From contig NZ_JAWJEJ010000001.1 in the NCBI RefSeq assembly GCF_032911445.1, positions 434,001-498,000 of the forward strand: DNA of 64,000 bases, written 5' to 3'. This document shows positions 24,528-33,754 of this stretch, one piece after another. The stretch is from Sphingomonas sp. HF-S4 (GTDB lineage Bacteria; Pseudomonadota; Alphaproteobacteria; Sphingomonadales; Sphingomonadaceae). Each line of letters starts with the position of its first letter. The first letter of the stretch is position 1. Position numbers and translations under genes: made by a program. The notes below the pieces were generated by a model that made no database searches, was not told the DNA's origin, and saw only the letters and a program-made list of their open reading frames with translations.

Positions 24528-27500
24528 ATGCGTTGCGTTTTGATTGGGTTGCTCGTGACGACGGCGCTGGCGGCACCGGGCTGGGCGCAGAGCGTGTTCC
24601 CCGTCGCGCCCGCCGAGCCCAATGCGGTGACCGTCGCCGCCAAAGGCGACGGTGTGGCCGACGACAGCGACGCGATCCAGCAGGCGCTCGATCGCGCGCG
24701 CGACAAGACCGGGCACGGCCTCGTCTTCCTGCCCTCGGGCACCTATCGCATCACCCGCACGCTCGTCGTGCCGGTGGGGGTGCGGGTCTATGGCGTGGGC
24801 CCCAGGCGGCCGGTGATCCGGCTCGCGGCGAACACCCCGGGCTTCCAGCAGGGCGTCTCGACGATGATCGTCTTCTCCGGGGGCGACCAGTATAATGTCG
24901 GCAAGGTGCCGGTGCCCGTGCCGACGATCGTGCCGCGCGACAAGATCGTCCGCGACGCCAATTCGGGCAGCTTCTACTCTTCGATGCGCAATATCGACAT
25001 CGAGATCGCCGAGGGCAATCCGGCGGCGGCTGCGGTGCGCTTCCGCATGGCGCAGCACGCGTTCCTGAGTGACATGGAGTTCCGCCTCGGCTCGGCCTTT
25101 GCCGGGGTGTACCAGGCCGGCAACGTCCTCGAGAACGTCCATTTCAAGGGCGGGCGCTACGGTATCGTCACCGAGAAAACCTCGCCGGCCTGGCAGTTCA
25201 CCCTGCTCGATTCGACCTTCGACGGGCAGCGCGATGCCGCGATCCGCGAGCATGAAGTCGACCTGACCCTGGTCAACGTCGCGATCCGCAACACGCCGGT
25301 GGGGATCGAGATCGACCGCGGGTACAGCGATTCGCTGTGGGGCAAGGACGTTCGCTTCGAGAATGTCAGCCGCGCGGCGGTGGTGATCTCGAACGAGAAG
25401 AACGTGTTCACTCAGGTGGGCTTCGAAAACGCGCTCGCCACCAACACCCCGGTGTTCGCGCGCTTCCGCGACAGCGCGCAGACGATCGACGGCAGGGGGA
25501 AGGCGTACAAGGTTGCGTCGTTCAGCCATGGCCTCGCCATTCCCGAACTCGGCCAGATGGGCGACTATGCGACGCAGGCCGACATCAAGCCGCTGCGCTC
25601 GATGCCCAAGCGCCGTGCGCCGGCGATCCGCGCGCTGCCTCGGATGGCGGACTGGGTGAATGTGCGCAGCCTCGGCGTGAAGGGCGACGGGCAGGCCGAC
25701 GACACCGCGGCGATCCAGCGCGCGATCGATGGCAACCGCGTGCTTTATTTCCCGACCGGCTTCTACAAGGTGACCGACCGGCTCAAGCTGCGCGCGGACA
25801 GCGTGCTGATCGGGCTCCACCCGGCGATCACCCAGCTCTACATCCCCGATGACAATCCGCGCCATGCCGGGCTCGGCGCGGTGCTGCCGATCCTGGAAAC
25901 CCCCAAGGGCGGCGACAACATCCTCTCGGGACTCGGGCTGTTCACCGGCCGAGTCAATCCGCGCGCGTCGGCGCTGCTATGGCGCTCGGGCGAGAACAGC
26001 CTGGTCGAGGACGTCAAGATCATGGGCGGCGGCGGCACGCCGACCGCCGACAGCGCGCCGCTCTACACGCGGACTGCGCGTAGCGGCGATCCGATCGCCG
26101 ACGGGCGCTGGGACGCGCAATATTCGAGCATCTGGGTCACCGATGGCGGCGGCGGCACCTTCGCCAATGTCTGGAGCCCCAACACCTTCGCCTCGGCGGG
26201 GTTCACGGTCACCAACACAAGCACGCCCGGCCACGTCTACGAGATGTCGGTCGAGCACCACCCCCGCAACGAGTTCGTGCTCGACAATGTGGAGAATTGG
26301 GAGTTCCTCGCCCCCCAGACCGAGCAGGAAGTTGGCGACGGTCCGCATGCCGTGGGGATCGAGATCCGCAACTCGCGCAACCTGCTGTTCGCCAATTATC
26401 ACGGCTATCGCGTGACGCGAAGCTATGCGCCGCAGCGCAGCGCAGTGAAGCTGTTCAACTCGAGCGACATCAAGTTCCGCAACGTCCACGTCAACGCCGA
26501 AAGCGGCTATGCGAGCTGCGACGACGAAGGCTGCGGGACGTTCCTGCGCGCGAGCAAATATCCGTTCGACAATGCGATCGAGGATGTCACGCGCGGGCTG
26601 GTGGTGCGCGAGCGCGAGTTCGCCTCGCTCGATATTGGCGCGGCCGACCGCAGCATCGCGGCACCGCCGCCCAGTCTGGCTGGGGTTGACAAGCTCGCCG
26701 AGGGCTTCTGGTCGATCTCGGGCGCCGCGGTCGACGCCAAGGGGGCGCTCTATTTCATCGATCGCCGCTTCCAGCGCATCCATCGCTGGAGCGAGGGCAA
26801 GGGACTGGAGGTGGTGCGCGATCATGCGCTCGATCCGGTCAACCTTGCGATCGATGCGTCGGGAGACCTGCTGGTGCTGTCGTCGCTCGGAGCGAAGGGC
26901 GCAGTCTACTCGATCGATCCCGACGGGCCTTTCGACAAGGTGAAACTGATCGAACCGACGCCGGTGCGGCGCGGCGCCAAGGCGACGACGCTGCTGCCGG
27001 TCAATTGGTGGAATAATGGCGAGTTCCGCGATCAGCTCGATCATGGGACGTACGAATTCACCACGCTCGCGGAGATGTTCGCGCGCGAAGCTGGCGAGCC
27101 CAAGGCTAAAGAATATGTCTCGCCCGACGGCAGCATCGCACTTCCGGCGTTCCGGGTGTGGCAGCAAGGGCCTGCCGATCATGTCGGCTGGCGATGGTCG
27201 AATGCGCTCAACGCCAATGGGCTGGTCGGCGCCAGGCCGGGCGAGCGGCTCTACGTCACCAATGGCTCCGAGAACCTGACCTATAGCGGCATGGTCGGCG
27301 CGGGCGGCACGCTCACCGACTTGAAGGTCTTCGCCAATCGCGGCGGCGAGAGCGTCGCGGTCGATGGGCAGGGGCGCGTGTTCGTCGCCAATGGGCAGGT
27401 GTTCGTCTACGCGCCCGACGGCAGCGAGACCGGGCGGATCGACGTGCCCGAGCGGCCGCTCCAGATCCTCTTCGGCGGGCCCGACAAGCGTACGCTGTTT

Positions 27501-27539
27501 ATCCTGACGCACCATGCGCTCTACGCCGCGCGGCCCTGA
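24528..27539 (+). CDS. Exported tandem beta-helix protein fused to SMP-30-like beta-propeller, paralogue 1
   Basis: The 1003-residue protein has a signal peptide (1-20). Residues about 30-370 and 376-690 are two Pectate_lyase_3-type beta-helix units, each opening with the classic segment ('AAKGDGVADDSDAIQQALD'; 'LGVKGDGQADDTAAIQRAID'). Two consecutive helices in one chain is the layout of GH55 beta-1,3-glucanases and some GH28-related proteins. Residues about 720-1003 form an SMP-30/gluconolactonase-like propeller ('GRVFVANGQVFVYAPDG'). A C-x4-C pair lies near residues 664-669. Substrate unknown: glycan cleavage plus lactone or sugar-acid handling is possible. The ribosome-binding site GGAGG precedes ATG 24528. 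Confidence 0.82.
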   Translation: MRCVLIGLLVTTALAAPGWAQSVFPVAPAEPNAVTVAAKGDGVADDSDAIQQALDRARDKTGHGLVFLPSGTYRITRTLVVPVGVRVYGVGPRRPVIRLAANTPGFQQGVSTMIVFSGGDQYNVGKVPVPVPTIVPRDKIVRDANSGSFYSSMRNIDIEIAEGNPAAAAVRFRMAQHAFLSDMEFRLGSAFAGVYQAGNVLENVHFKGGRYGIVTEKTSPAWQFTLLDSTFDGQRDAAIREHEVDLTLVNVAIRNTPVGIEIDRGYSDSLWGKDVRFENVSRAAVVISNEKNVFTQVGFENALATNTPVFARFRDSAQTIDGRGKAYKVASFSHGLAIPELGQMGDYATQADIKPLRSMPKRRAPAIRALPRMADWVNVRSLGVKGDGQADDTAAIQRAIDGNRVLYFPTGFYKVTDRLKLRADSVLIGLHPAITQLYIPDDNPRHAGLGAVLPILETPKGGDNILSGLGLFTGRVNPRASALLWRSGENSLVEDVKIMGGGGTPTADSAPLYTRTARSGDPIADGRWDAQYSSIWVTDGGGGTFANVWSPNTFASAGFTVTNTSTPGHVYEMSVEHHPRNEFVLDNVENWEFLAPQTEQEVGDGPHAVGIEIRNSRNLLFANYHGYRVTRSYAPQRSAVKLFNSSDIKFRNVHVNAESGYASCDDEGCGTFLRASKYPFDNAIEDVTRGLVVREREFASLDIGAADRSIAAPPPSLAGVDKLAEGFWSISGAAVDAKGALYFIDRRFQRIHRWSEGKGLEVVRDHALDPVNLAIDASGDLLVLSSLGAKGAVYSIDPDGPFDKVKLIEPTPVRRGAKATTLLPVNWWNNGEFRDQLDHGTYEFTTLAEMFAREAGEPKAKEYVSPDGSIALPAFRVWQQGPADHVGWRWSNALNANGLVGARPGERLYVTNGSENLTYSGMVGAGGTLTDLKVFANRGGESVAVDGQGRVFVANGQVFVYAPDGSETGRIDVPERPLQILFGGPDKRTLFILTHHALYAARP

Positions 27540-27551
27540 TCAGGCTGACGC

Positions 27552-27567
27552 TACGACCTTTGTCGTA
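27552..27567. promoter_or_regulatory. Inverted-repeat operator candidate, copy 2 (perfect)
   Basis: TACGAC-CTTT-GTCGTA is a perfect 6-bp inverted repeat with a four-base spacer, 73 bases before the ATG of the second TonB receptor. Its twin lies at 24449-24464 at a similar distance from another gene start, which argues for a common regulator. Confidence 0.6.
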
Positions 27568-27582
27568 CGTGCGGCGGGGGTG

Positions 27583-27596
27583 CGGTAGCGTTACCG
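27583..27596. promoter_or_regulatory. LacI-type operator candidate upstream of the second TonB receptor
   Basis: CGGTAGCGTTACCG is a 14-base palindrome with a single mismatched pair and the central CG typical of LacI-family operators. It lies 44 bases before ATG 27641, where a bound repressor would block transcription. A LacI-family gene closes the locus at 33755. Confidence 0.6.
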
Positions 27597-27640
27597 TTTC
27601 CCTGCAACAAACCAGAAAAAGACGGAGAGGGGTTGGAGAG

Positions 27641-30604
27641 ATGAAGCGAGTTTTCGCATGTCCGCAAGGCGTGAGCCTGGCCGCGGTCGCCGCGATGCTG
27701 GTGGCGGGCGCCGCACAGGCGCAGACCGTGCCGGCGCCGCAGCAAGAGCCCGAGACGCAGGTCGAGACTGGCGAAGCGCCCGCGCAGAACCCCGACATCA
27801 TCGTCACTGGATCGCGAATCGTCGCGAGCGGGTTCACTGCGCCGACGCCGACCACGGTGATCGGCGAGGAGCAGATCGCGTCGAACGCACAGCCCAACAT
27901 CTTCAACACGATCGCGCAATTGCCCTCGCTCCAGGGCTCGACCGGCACCGCGACGGGGACGTTCAGCACGTCGAGCGGACAGCAGGGGCTGAGCTCCTTC
28001 TCGCTGCGGGGGCTCCAGCCGATCCGCACGCTGACCCTGCTCGACGGCCAGCGCGTCGTCGGCGCCAACGTCACCGGCGTGCCCGACATCAGCCTGTTCC
28101 CGCAATTGCTGGTCAAGCGCGTCGACATCGTCAACGGCGGCGCCTCGGCCTCTTATGGTTCGGACGCGGTCGGCGGGGTGGTGAACTTCATCACCGATAC
28201 GCGCTTCACCGGCTTCAAGGGCAACGTCCAGGGCGGCATCACGACCTATGGCGACAATGAGCAGATCCTCGCCCAGGCGGCGTGGGGCGGCGCCTTCGCC
28301 GACGACAAGCTCCATATTATCGTGAGCGGCGAATATGCGCATGACGAAGGCGTCGGCCCGGGCAATTTCGGGATCGATCTCGCCGGCAAGCGCGACTGGC
28401 ACCTGGCCTCGACGCTGCTCAATACCGGCGTGACCAACAACGGGCTGCCGCAGTTCAACTATCGCGACTATGCGCAGCCCTATCAGTACGCGCTCTATGG
28501 CCTGATCAACAACGGCCCGCTCCAGGGCATCGCATTCGACGTCAACGGCGCGCCGTACAACTTCAACTATGGCTCGAACGGGGTGCCGCTCGGCAACGGG
28601 CGGGTGAGCAACTGCTATCCCGGCAACAGCTTCTGCGTCGGCGGCGACCTTTCGGGGGCGGTGGGCTCGGGCGCGTCGCTCGCCTCGGAACTCCAGCGCA
28701 TCACCGGCTTCTACCGGATCGGCTATGATTTCGCGCCGAACAACGAATTCTACGTCACCGTCAGCGCGGCGCAGGTGAAGACGAACAACCAGCCAAGCCC
28801 GGGCTACAACCGCGCCAGCCTCACCGTCCAATGCGCCAATCCGTTTCTTCCGCAGCTGGTCCGCGACCGCTGCGCGACGGCGGGGATCACCAACTTCAAC
28901 TTCGGATCGAGCAACGGAACGTTCCCGAGCCCGCACGTCTTTACCGACCGCCGGCAGTACCGCTTCGTGGGCGGCCTCAAGGGCAGGTTCGGCCTGGGCG
29001 AGGGCGAGTGGAACTATGACGCCTATTACGAGAGGGGAATCACGCTCTCCAAGATCGACGTCAACGATATCGTCCTGCAGAATCGCTATGCCGCGGCGAG
29101 CGACGCGATCACGCTGAATGGCGCAGTGGTTTGCGCCAACGCGGCGGCGCGCGCGGCGGGATGCCAACCGATCAACATCTTCGGCGGCTTCGAGCCCTCC
29201 CAGGCGGCGCTCGCGTACATCATGCCGGCCAACGGCCCGTTCCAGCATACCCGGCTGACCCAGGACGTCGCCAGCGTCAACCTCTCGGGCAACCTGTTCG
29301 ATCTGTGGGCGGGGCCGCTGACGCTAGCGTTCGGCGGCGAGTATCGCCACGAATTCTACCGAGTGAATGCTGATGCCTATGGTGCCGGCGTCTCCCCGAT
29401 CAGTCCGAACAACGCGGCGTATCCCGCGGATCCGCTGCTCAATTCCGCGCTGGGCAGCAACTGGGCTGCCGGCAACTACAAGAATGGCGGCGGCGCCTAT
29501 GACGTGTACGAAGGCTATGCCGAGCTCAACCTGCCGCTGTTCGACGGCGGCGGGATCGGCCGCGCCAACCTGAACGGCGCTGCGCGCATGACGCATTACA
29601 GCACCTCGGGCACCGTCTGGGCGTGGAAGATCGGCGGCACTTGGGATACCCCGCTCAACGGCTTCCGCTTACGCGCAGTGACTTCGCGCGACGTGCGTGC
29701 GCCCAACCTTTCCGAGCTGTTTGCGGCGCCGACGGTGACGACATTGCCCAACTTCGCCAATCCGTTCCCGCCCGCAGGCGCGGTGCAGGCGTTCCAGAAC
29801 ACGGTCGGCAATCCCGCCCTCAAGCCCGAAATCGCGCGCAACACCGAAGTGGGCGTAGCGCTCGCCAATCCGTCCTGGCTGCCGGGTCTGAGCCTGTCGG
29901 TCGACTATTACAGCATCAAGCTCGACGGCGTGGTCTCGACGCTGTCGGCCGACCAGATCGTCCGCTTCTGCTTCGAGGGCAACCAGGCGTTCTGCGGCGG
30001 CTTCGTGCTCAACAGTCCCGTGCAGGGCGGCAATTTCATCAACGTCCAGCCGTTCAACCTCGCCTCGTGGAAGACCAGCGGCTTTGACATCGAGGCGAGC
30101 TACCGCTGGGAACGCCCGCTGGGGCTGCCCGGCAGCTTCACCGTGCGGGGCCTCGGCACCCATATCCGCGAGTTCCGCGTCGATGCCGGCATCGCGGGCG
30201 TCGATATCGAGGAACGGGCTGGTGCGAATACCGGCAACACCCCCGACTGGAAGTGGCTGGCGATCCAGACCTACGAGAACGATGCGTTCAGCTTCACTGT
30301 CCAAGAACGCTGGTTCTCTGACGGCGTGTTCGGCAACCAATATGTCGTGTGCAGCACCGGTTGCCCGGTATCGACCGGCAACCACCCGACGATCGACCGC
30401 AACTATATGAAGGGCGCGTTCTACATGGACGTCGGCGGCTCGTACAACGTGACCTCGAACATCAAGGCCTATTTCAAGGTGGACAATCTGTTCGATCACG
30501 ATCCTGCGCCGTCGCCGCAGACCAACACCGGGCTCGACGTCAATCCGGCGCTCTACGACACGCTGGGGCGCACCTATCGAGCCGGCATCCGCTTCAATTT
30601 CTAG
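27641..30604 (+). CDS. TonB-dependent outer membrane receptor
   Basis: The 987-residue protein has a signal peptide (...GAAQAQ, about 28) and a plug domain: 'NPDIIVTGSRIVASGFTAPT', 'FSLRGLQPIRTLTLLDGQRV' and 'VDIVNGGASASYGSDAVGGV'. A long barrel ends 'YRAGIRFNF' with the C-terminal Phe needed for BAM insertion. It belongs to a different receptor subgroup from the one at 16390. It lies between the two beta-helix/propeller paralogues on the same strand, with two operator candidates upstream and a strong terminator behind, so it can be transcribed alone. Predicted to import the oligosaccharide made by its neighbours. Confidence 0.93.
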   Translation: MKRVFACPQGVSLAAVAAMLVAGAAQAQTVPAPQQEPETQVETGEAPAQNPDIIVTGSRIVASGFTAPTPTTVIGEEQIASNAQPNIFNTIAQLPSLQGSTGTATGTFSTSSGQQGLSSFSLRGLQPIRTLTLLDGQRVVGANVTGVPDISLFPQLLVKRVDIVNGGASASYGSDAVGGVVNFITDTRFTGFKGNVQGGITTYGDNEQILAQAAWGGAFADDKLHIIVSGEYAHDEGVGPGNFGIDLAGKRDWHLASTLLNTGVTNNGLPQFNYRDYAQPYQYALYGLINNGPLQGIAFDVNGAPYNFNYGSNGVPLGNGRVSNCYPGNSFCVGGDLSGAVGSGASLASELQRITGFYRIGYDFAPNNEFYVTVSAAQVKTNNQPSPGYNRASLTVQCANPFLPQLVRDRCATAGITNFNFGSSNGTFPSPHVFTDRRQYRFVGGLKGRFGLGEGEWNYDAYYERGITLSKIDVNDIVLQNRYAAASDAITLNGAVVCANAAARAAGCQPINIFGGFEPSQAALAYIMPANGPFQHTRLTQDVASVNLSGNLFDLWAGPLTLAFGGEYRHEFYRVNADAYGAGVSPISPNNAAYPADPLLNSALGSNWAAGNYKNGGGAYDVYEGYAELNLPLFDGGGIGRANLNGAARMTHYSTSGTVWAWKIGGTWDTPLNGFRLRAVTSRDVRAPNLSELFAAPTVTTLPNFANPFPPAGAVQAFQNTVGNPALKPEIARNTEVGVALANPSWLPGLSLSVDYYSIKLDGVVSTLSADQIVRFCFEGNQAFCGGFVLNSPVQGGNFINVQPFNLASWKTSGFDIEASYRWERPLGLPGSFTVRGLGTHIREFRVDAGIAGVDIEERAGANTGNTPDWKWLAIQTYENDAFSFTVQERWFSDGVFGNQYVVCSTGCPVSTGNHPTIDRNYMKGAFYMDVGGSYNVTSNIKAYFKVDNLFDHDPAPSPQTNTGLDVNPALYDTLGRTYRAGIRFNF

Positions 30605-30629
30605 AGATACCCCACCTCCCGTGGGTACT

Positions 30630-30659
30630 TGTCCCGGCCTTTGTGCCGGGACATTTTTT
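30630..30659 (+). terminator. Intrinsic terminator after the second TonB receptor
   Basis: TGTCCCGGC pairs with GCCGGGACA around a short loop, followed by TTTTTT. It lies between the receptor stop and the start of the second beta-helix/propeller gene 16 bases later, so expression of that gene either depends on readthrough or on a promoter inside this short gap. Confidence 0.9.
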
Positions 30660-30674
30660 GTCGGAGCGCGCAGC

Positions 30675-33600
30675 ATGACCCGGAGATGGATTGCGGCCCT
30701 CGCGGCGTGGCTGGTGCTGGCGGCGATGCCCGCCGCGGCGTCGCAATCGGTCTTCGCCAGCGCGCCGGACGAGCCGGCGGCGGTACGGGTAGCCGGGATC
30801 GGCGATGGCCGCGCCGACGACAGCGCCGCGCTCCAGCGGGCGATCGACAAGGCGGCGGACAAAAGCGGGGGCGGGATCGTCTTCCTGCCCGAGGGCACGT
30901 ATCGCATCACCCGGACGATCAAATTGTGGCCGGGTGTGCGCCTTTTCGGGATCGGCGCCAGGCGGCCGGTTATCCTGCTCGGCGCCAGCACTCCGGGCTT
31001 CCAGCGCGGCGTCGCGCATATGCTGATCTTCGCAGGCGGGCGGCCCGGCCGCGATGCGCGACCGGGCGTGCAGGTCGCCTTCCCGCCGTCAGGCAGCGTA
31101 CCCTTCGACAAGGACCTGCCAGACGCCAATCCCGGCACCTTCTATTCGGCGCTGAGCAACATCGATTTCCGCATCCTCGACGGCAATCCCGCCGCCACCG
31201 CGATCCGCTTCCACTCGGCGCAGCACAGCTTCGTCAGCCATGCCGACTTCGATATCGGTTCTGGGCTGGCGGGGCTCTACCACGTCGCCAACCAGGCCGA
31301 GGATCTGCATTTCCGCGGCGGACGCTATGGCATCCTCGCCGAGAAGACATCGCCCGCCTGGCCGTTCGCATTGGTCGATTCGACCTTCGAAGGGCAGCGC
31401 GACGCTGCGATCCGCGAGCACGAGGCCGGCTTGACCCTCGTCAACGTCGCGTTCCGCAACGTGCCCGTCGGGATCGAGATCGACCGCGGCTATGGCGACT
31501 GGCTGTGGGGGCAGGACGTCCGCTTCGAGAATGTCTCGAAGGCCGGCGTGATCATCTCGAACGAGAACAACGTCTACACCCAGGTCGGCTTTCAGAATGT
31601 GGTCGCCGCCGGCACCCCGGTGTTCGCGCGCTTCCGCGACAGCGGCAAGGCGCTAAGGGGGCCGGCCGCGACCTACAAGGTCGCGTCGTTCACCTATGGA
31701 CTGACGCTCCCGGGCCTCGGCCGGACGGGCATGTTCAAGACCGACATGCAGGTCGAACGCATCGCCGCGCTGCCGCCGCGCGGCACGCCGATCCTCCGCG
31801 CGCTGCCTCCGGTATCCGAATGGGTCAGCGTGCGGTCGCTTGGTGCCAAGGGCGATGACAAGGCCGACGATACCGCCGCGCTCCAGAAGGCGATCGACAG
31901 CCACCGCGTCGTCTATCTTCCCGCCGGCTTCTATCGCGTTAGCGACACGCTGCGGCTGCGCCCCGACACCGTGCTGCTGGGGCTGCATCCGAGCCTTACC
32001 CAGATCGTGCTCCCCGACGGCACGCCGGCCTGGCAGGGCGTCGGGGCCCCCAAGGCCCTGGTCGAAAGCGCGCGCGGCGGCGACGCGATCGTCGCCGGAA
32101 TCGGCCTCGACACCAACGGCGCCAATCCGCGTGCGACGGCACTTTTGTGGATGGCAGGCGCCAACTCGCTGGTCACCGACGTCAAGTTCCAGGGTGGGCA
32201 CGGCACCAATCGTTTCGACGGCACGCGCGCAAGCCCTTATAACAACAATGCTACTGCCGACCCCGATGCCGCGCGGCGCTGGGACGGCCAATATGCCAGC
32301 CTCTGGGTAACCGATGACGGCGGCGGCACCTTCGCCAACATCTGGAGCCCCAGCACCTTTGCGCATCCCGGCATCCTGGTCTCGGACACCGAGACGCCGG
32401 GGCGGATCATCCAGGCTTCGGTCGAGCACCATGTGCGCACCGAGATCGGGCTCAACCGCGTGGCCAATTGGGAACTGCTCGCGCCCCAGACCGAAGGCGA
32501 GGCGGGCGAGAGCGGCGACGCGGTCGCGCTCGAGATCCGCAACTCGCGCAACATCCTGGTCGCCAATCTCCACGCCTATCGCGTCACCCGTACCCGCAAG
32601 CCGGCGCCCGCCGCGGTGACGCTGTACAATTCGCACGACATCCGCTTCCGCAACGTCCATGTGAACGGCGAGAGCGGGCTTGGCACCTGCGACGAGAATG
32701 GCTGTGCGACCTTCCTCCGGCTGACCAAATTCCCGTTCGACAATGCGATCCGCGACGTGACGCATGGCCTCGACGTGCGCGAACGCGAATTCGCCGTGCT
32801 CGACGTGCCTGCGCGGCCGGATCCGGTGAAGGCCTCCGCCTTCAACGCCGCGAAGCCCGAGAAGCTCGCCGACGGCTTCCACTCGCTCGGCGGCGGGGCG
32901 GTGGACGCGCAGGGGCGGCTGTATTTCATCGATCGCTTCTTCAAGCGGATCTGGCGTTGGTCGGACGCAGGCGGCCTCGAACTGGTGCGCGACGCAGCGC
33001 TTGACCCCGTCAACCTGACGGTGGACCGCTCGGGCAATCTGCTGGTGCTGTCTTCCTATGGGCGCAATGGCACCGTCTACAGCGTCCGTCCCGACGCGCC
33101 CGAGCAGGAGGTGAAGGTGATCGCGGCGACCCCCGTCGCGGCGCGGAGCGATGCCGCAGTGGTGCTGCCGGTCAACTGGTGGAACAATGGCGAGTTTCGC
33201 GACCAGCTCGACCCGGAGACCTATCAATTCACGACGCTGGCGGAGATGTTCGCGCGCGATGTCGCCCTGCCCAAGACGCGCGAATATGTCTCGCCCGACG
33301 GCAGCATCGCGCTGCCGGTCTCGCGCGTGTTCCAGCAGGGCCCGCCCGATCATCGCGGGCTTCGCTTCTCCGACTCGCTCGACAGCTATGGCTTTATCCT
33401 CGGCCGGCCCGGCAAGAGGGTCTTCGTGACCAACGGATCGGAGAACCGGACCTATAGCGGCCTTGTCGGCGCGCGCGGCGATATCACGGACCTGAAGCCC
33501 TTCGCCGAGCGCGGCGGGGAAGGGGTGGCGACCGATGGGCGGGGCCGGGTGTTCGTCGCGAATGGCCAGGTCTTCGTCTACGCGCCTGACGGACGCCAGA

Positions 33601-33713
33601 TTGGCCTGATCGACGTGCCGGAGCGTCCGCTCCAACTCGTCATCGGGGGCAGGGACGGCGACACGCTGTTCGTTCTGACGCACCATGCGCTGTACGGGCT
33701 TGCGCTGCGCTGA
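30675..33713 (+). CDS. Exported tandem beta-helix protein fused to SMP-30-like beta-propeller, paralogue 2
   Basis: The 1012-residue protein is homologous to the product of 24528-27539 over its full length. It has a signal peptide (about 1-23), beta-helix unit 1 ('GIGDGRADDSAALQRAIDKA'), unit 2 from about residue 382 ('LGAKGDDKADDTAALQKAID') and a propeller from about 729. Blocks shared by both include LPVNWWNNGEFRDQLD, EYVSPDGSIALP and GRVFVANGQVFVYAPDG. The C-D-x-x-G-C pair is also conserved. The two copies have diverged enough to suggest an old duplication and different linkages or substrates. ATG 30675 lies just after the receptor terminator. Confidence 0.82.
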   Translation: MTRRWIAALAAWLVLAAMPAAASQSVFASAPDEPAAVRVAGIGDGRADDSAALQRAIDKAADKSGGGIVFLPEGTYRITRTIKLWPGVRLFGIGARRPVILLGASTPGFQRGVAHMLIFAGGRPGRDARPGVQVAFPPSGSVPFDKDLPDANPGTFYSALSNIDFRILDGNPAATAIRFHSAQHSFVSHADFDIGSGLAGLYHVANQAEDLHFRGGRYGILAEKTSPAWPFALVDSTFEGQRDAAIREHEAGLTLVNVAFRNVPVGIEIDRGYGDWLWGQDVRFENVSKAGVIISNENNVYTQVGFQNVVAAGTPVFARFRDSGKALRGPAATYKVASFTYGLTLPGLGRTGMFKTDMQVERIAALPPRGTPILRALPPVSEWVSVRSLGAKGDDKADDTAALQKAIDSHRVVYLPAGFYRVSDTLRLRPDTVLLGLHPSLTQIVLPDGTPAWQGVGAPKALVESARGGDAIVAGIGLDTNGANPRATALLWMAGANSLVTDVKFQGGHGTNRFDGTRASPYNNNATADPDAARRWDGQYASLWVTDDGGGTFANIWSPSTFAHPGILVSDTETPGRIIQASVEHHVRTEIGLNRVANWELLAPQTEGEAGESGDAVALEIRNSRNILVANLHAYRVTRTRKPAPAAVTLYNSHDIRFRNVHVNGESGLGTCDENGCATFLRLTKFPFDNAIRDVTHGLDVREREFAVLDVPARPDPVKASAFNAAKPEKLADGFHSLGGGAVDAQGRLYFIDRFFKRIWRWSDAGGLELVRDAALDPVNLTVDRSGNLLVLSSYGRNGTVYSVRPDAPEQEVKVIAATPVAARSDAAVVLPVNWWNNGEFRDQLDPETYQFTTLAEMFARDVALPKTREYVSPDGSIALPVSRVFQQGPPDHRGLRFSDSLDSYGFILGRPGKRVFVTNGSENRTYSGLVGARGDITDLKPFAERGGEGVATDGRGRVFVANGQVFVYAPDGRQIGLIDVPERPLQLVIGGRDGDTLFVLTHHALYGLALR

Positions 33714-33754
33714 GCGCGCAGCCCAAGGTATCGCACCGCATCGAAGGGAAATTG

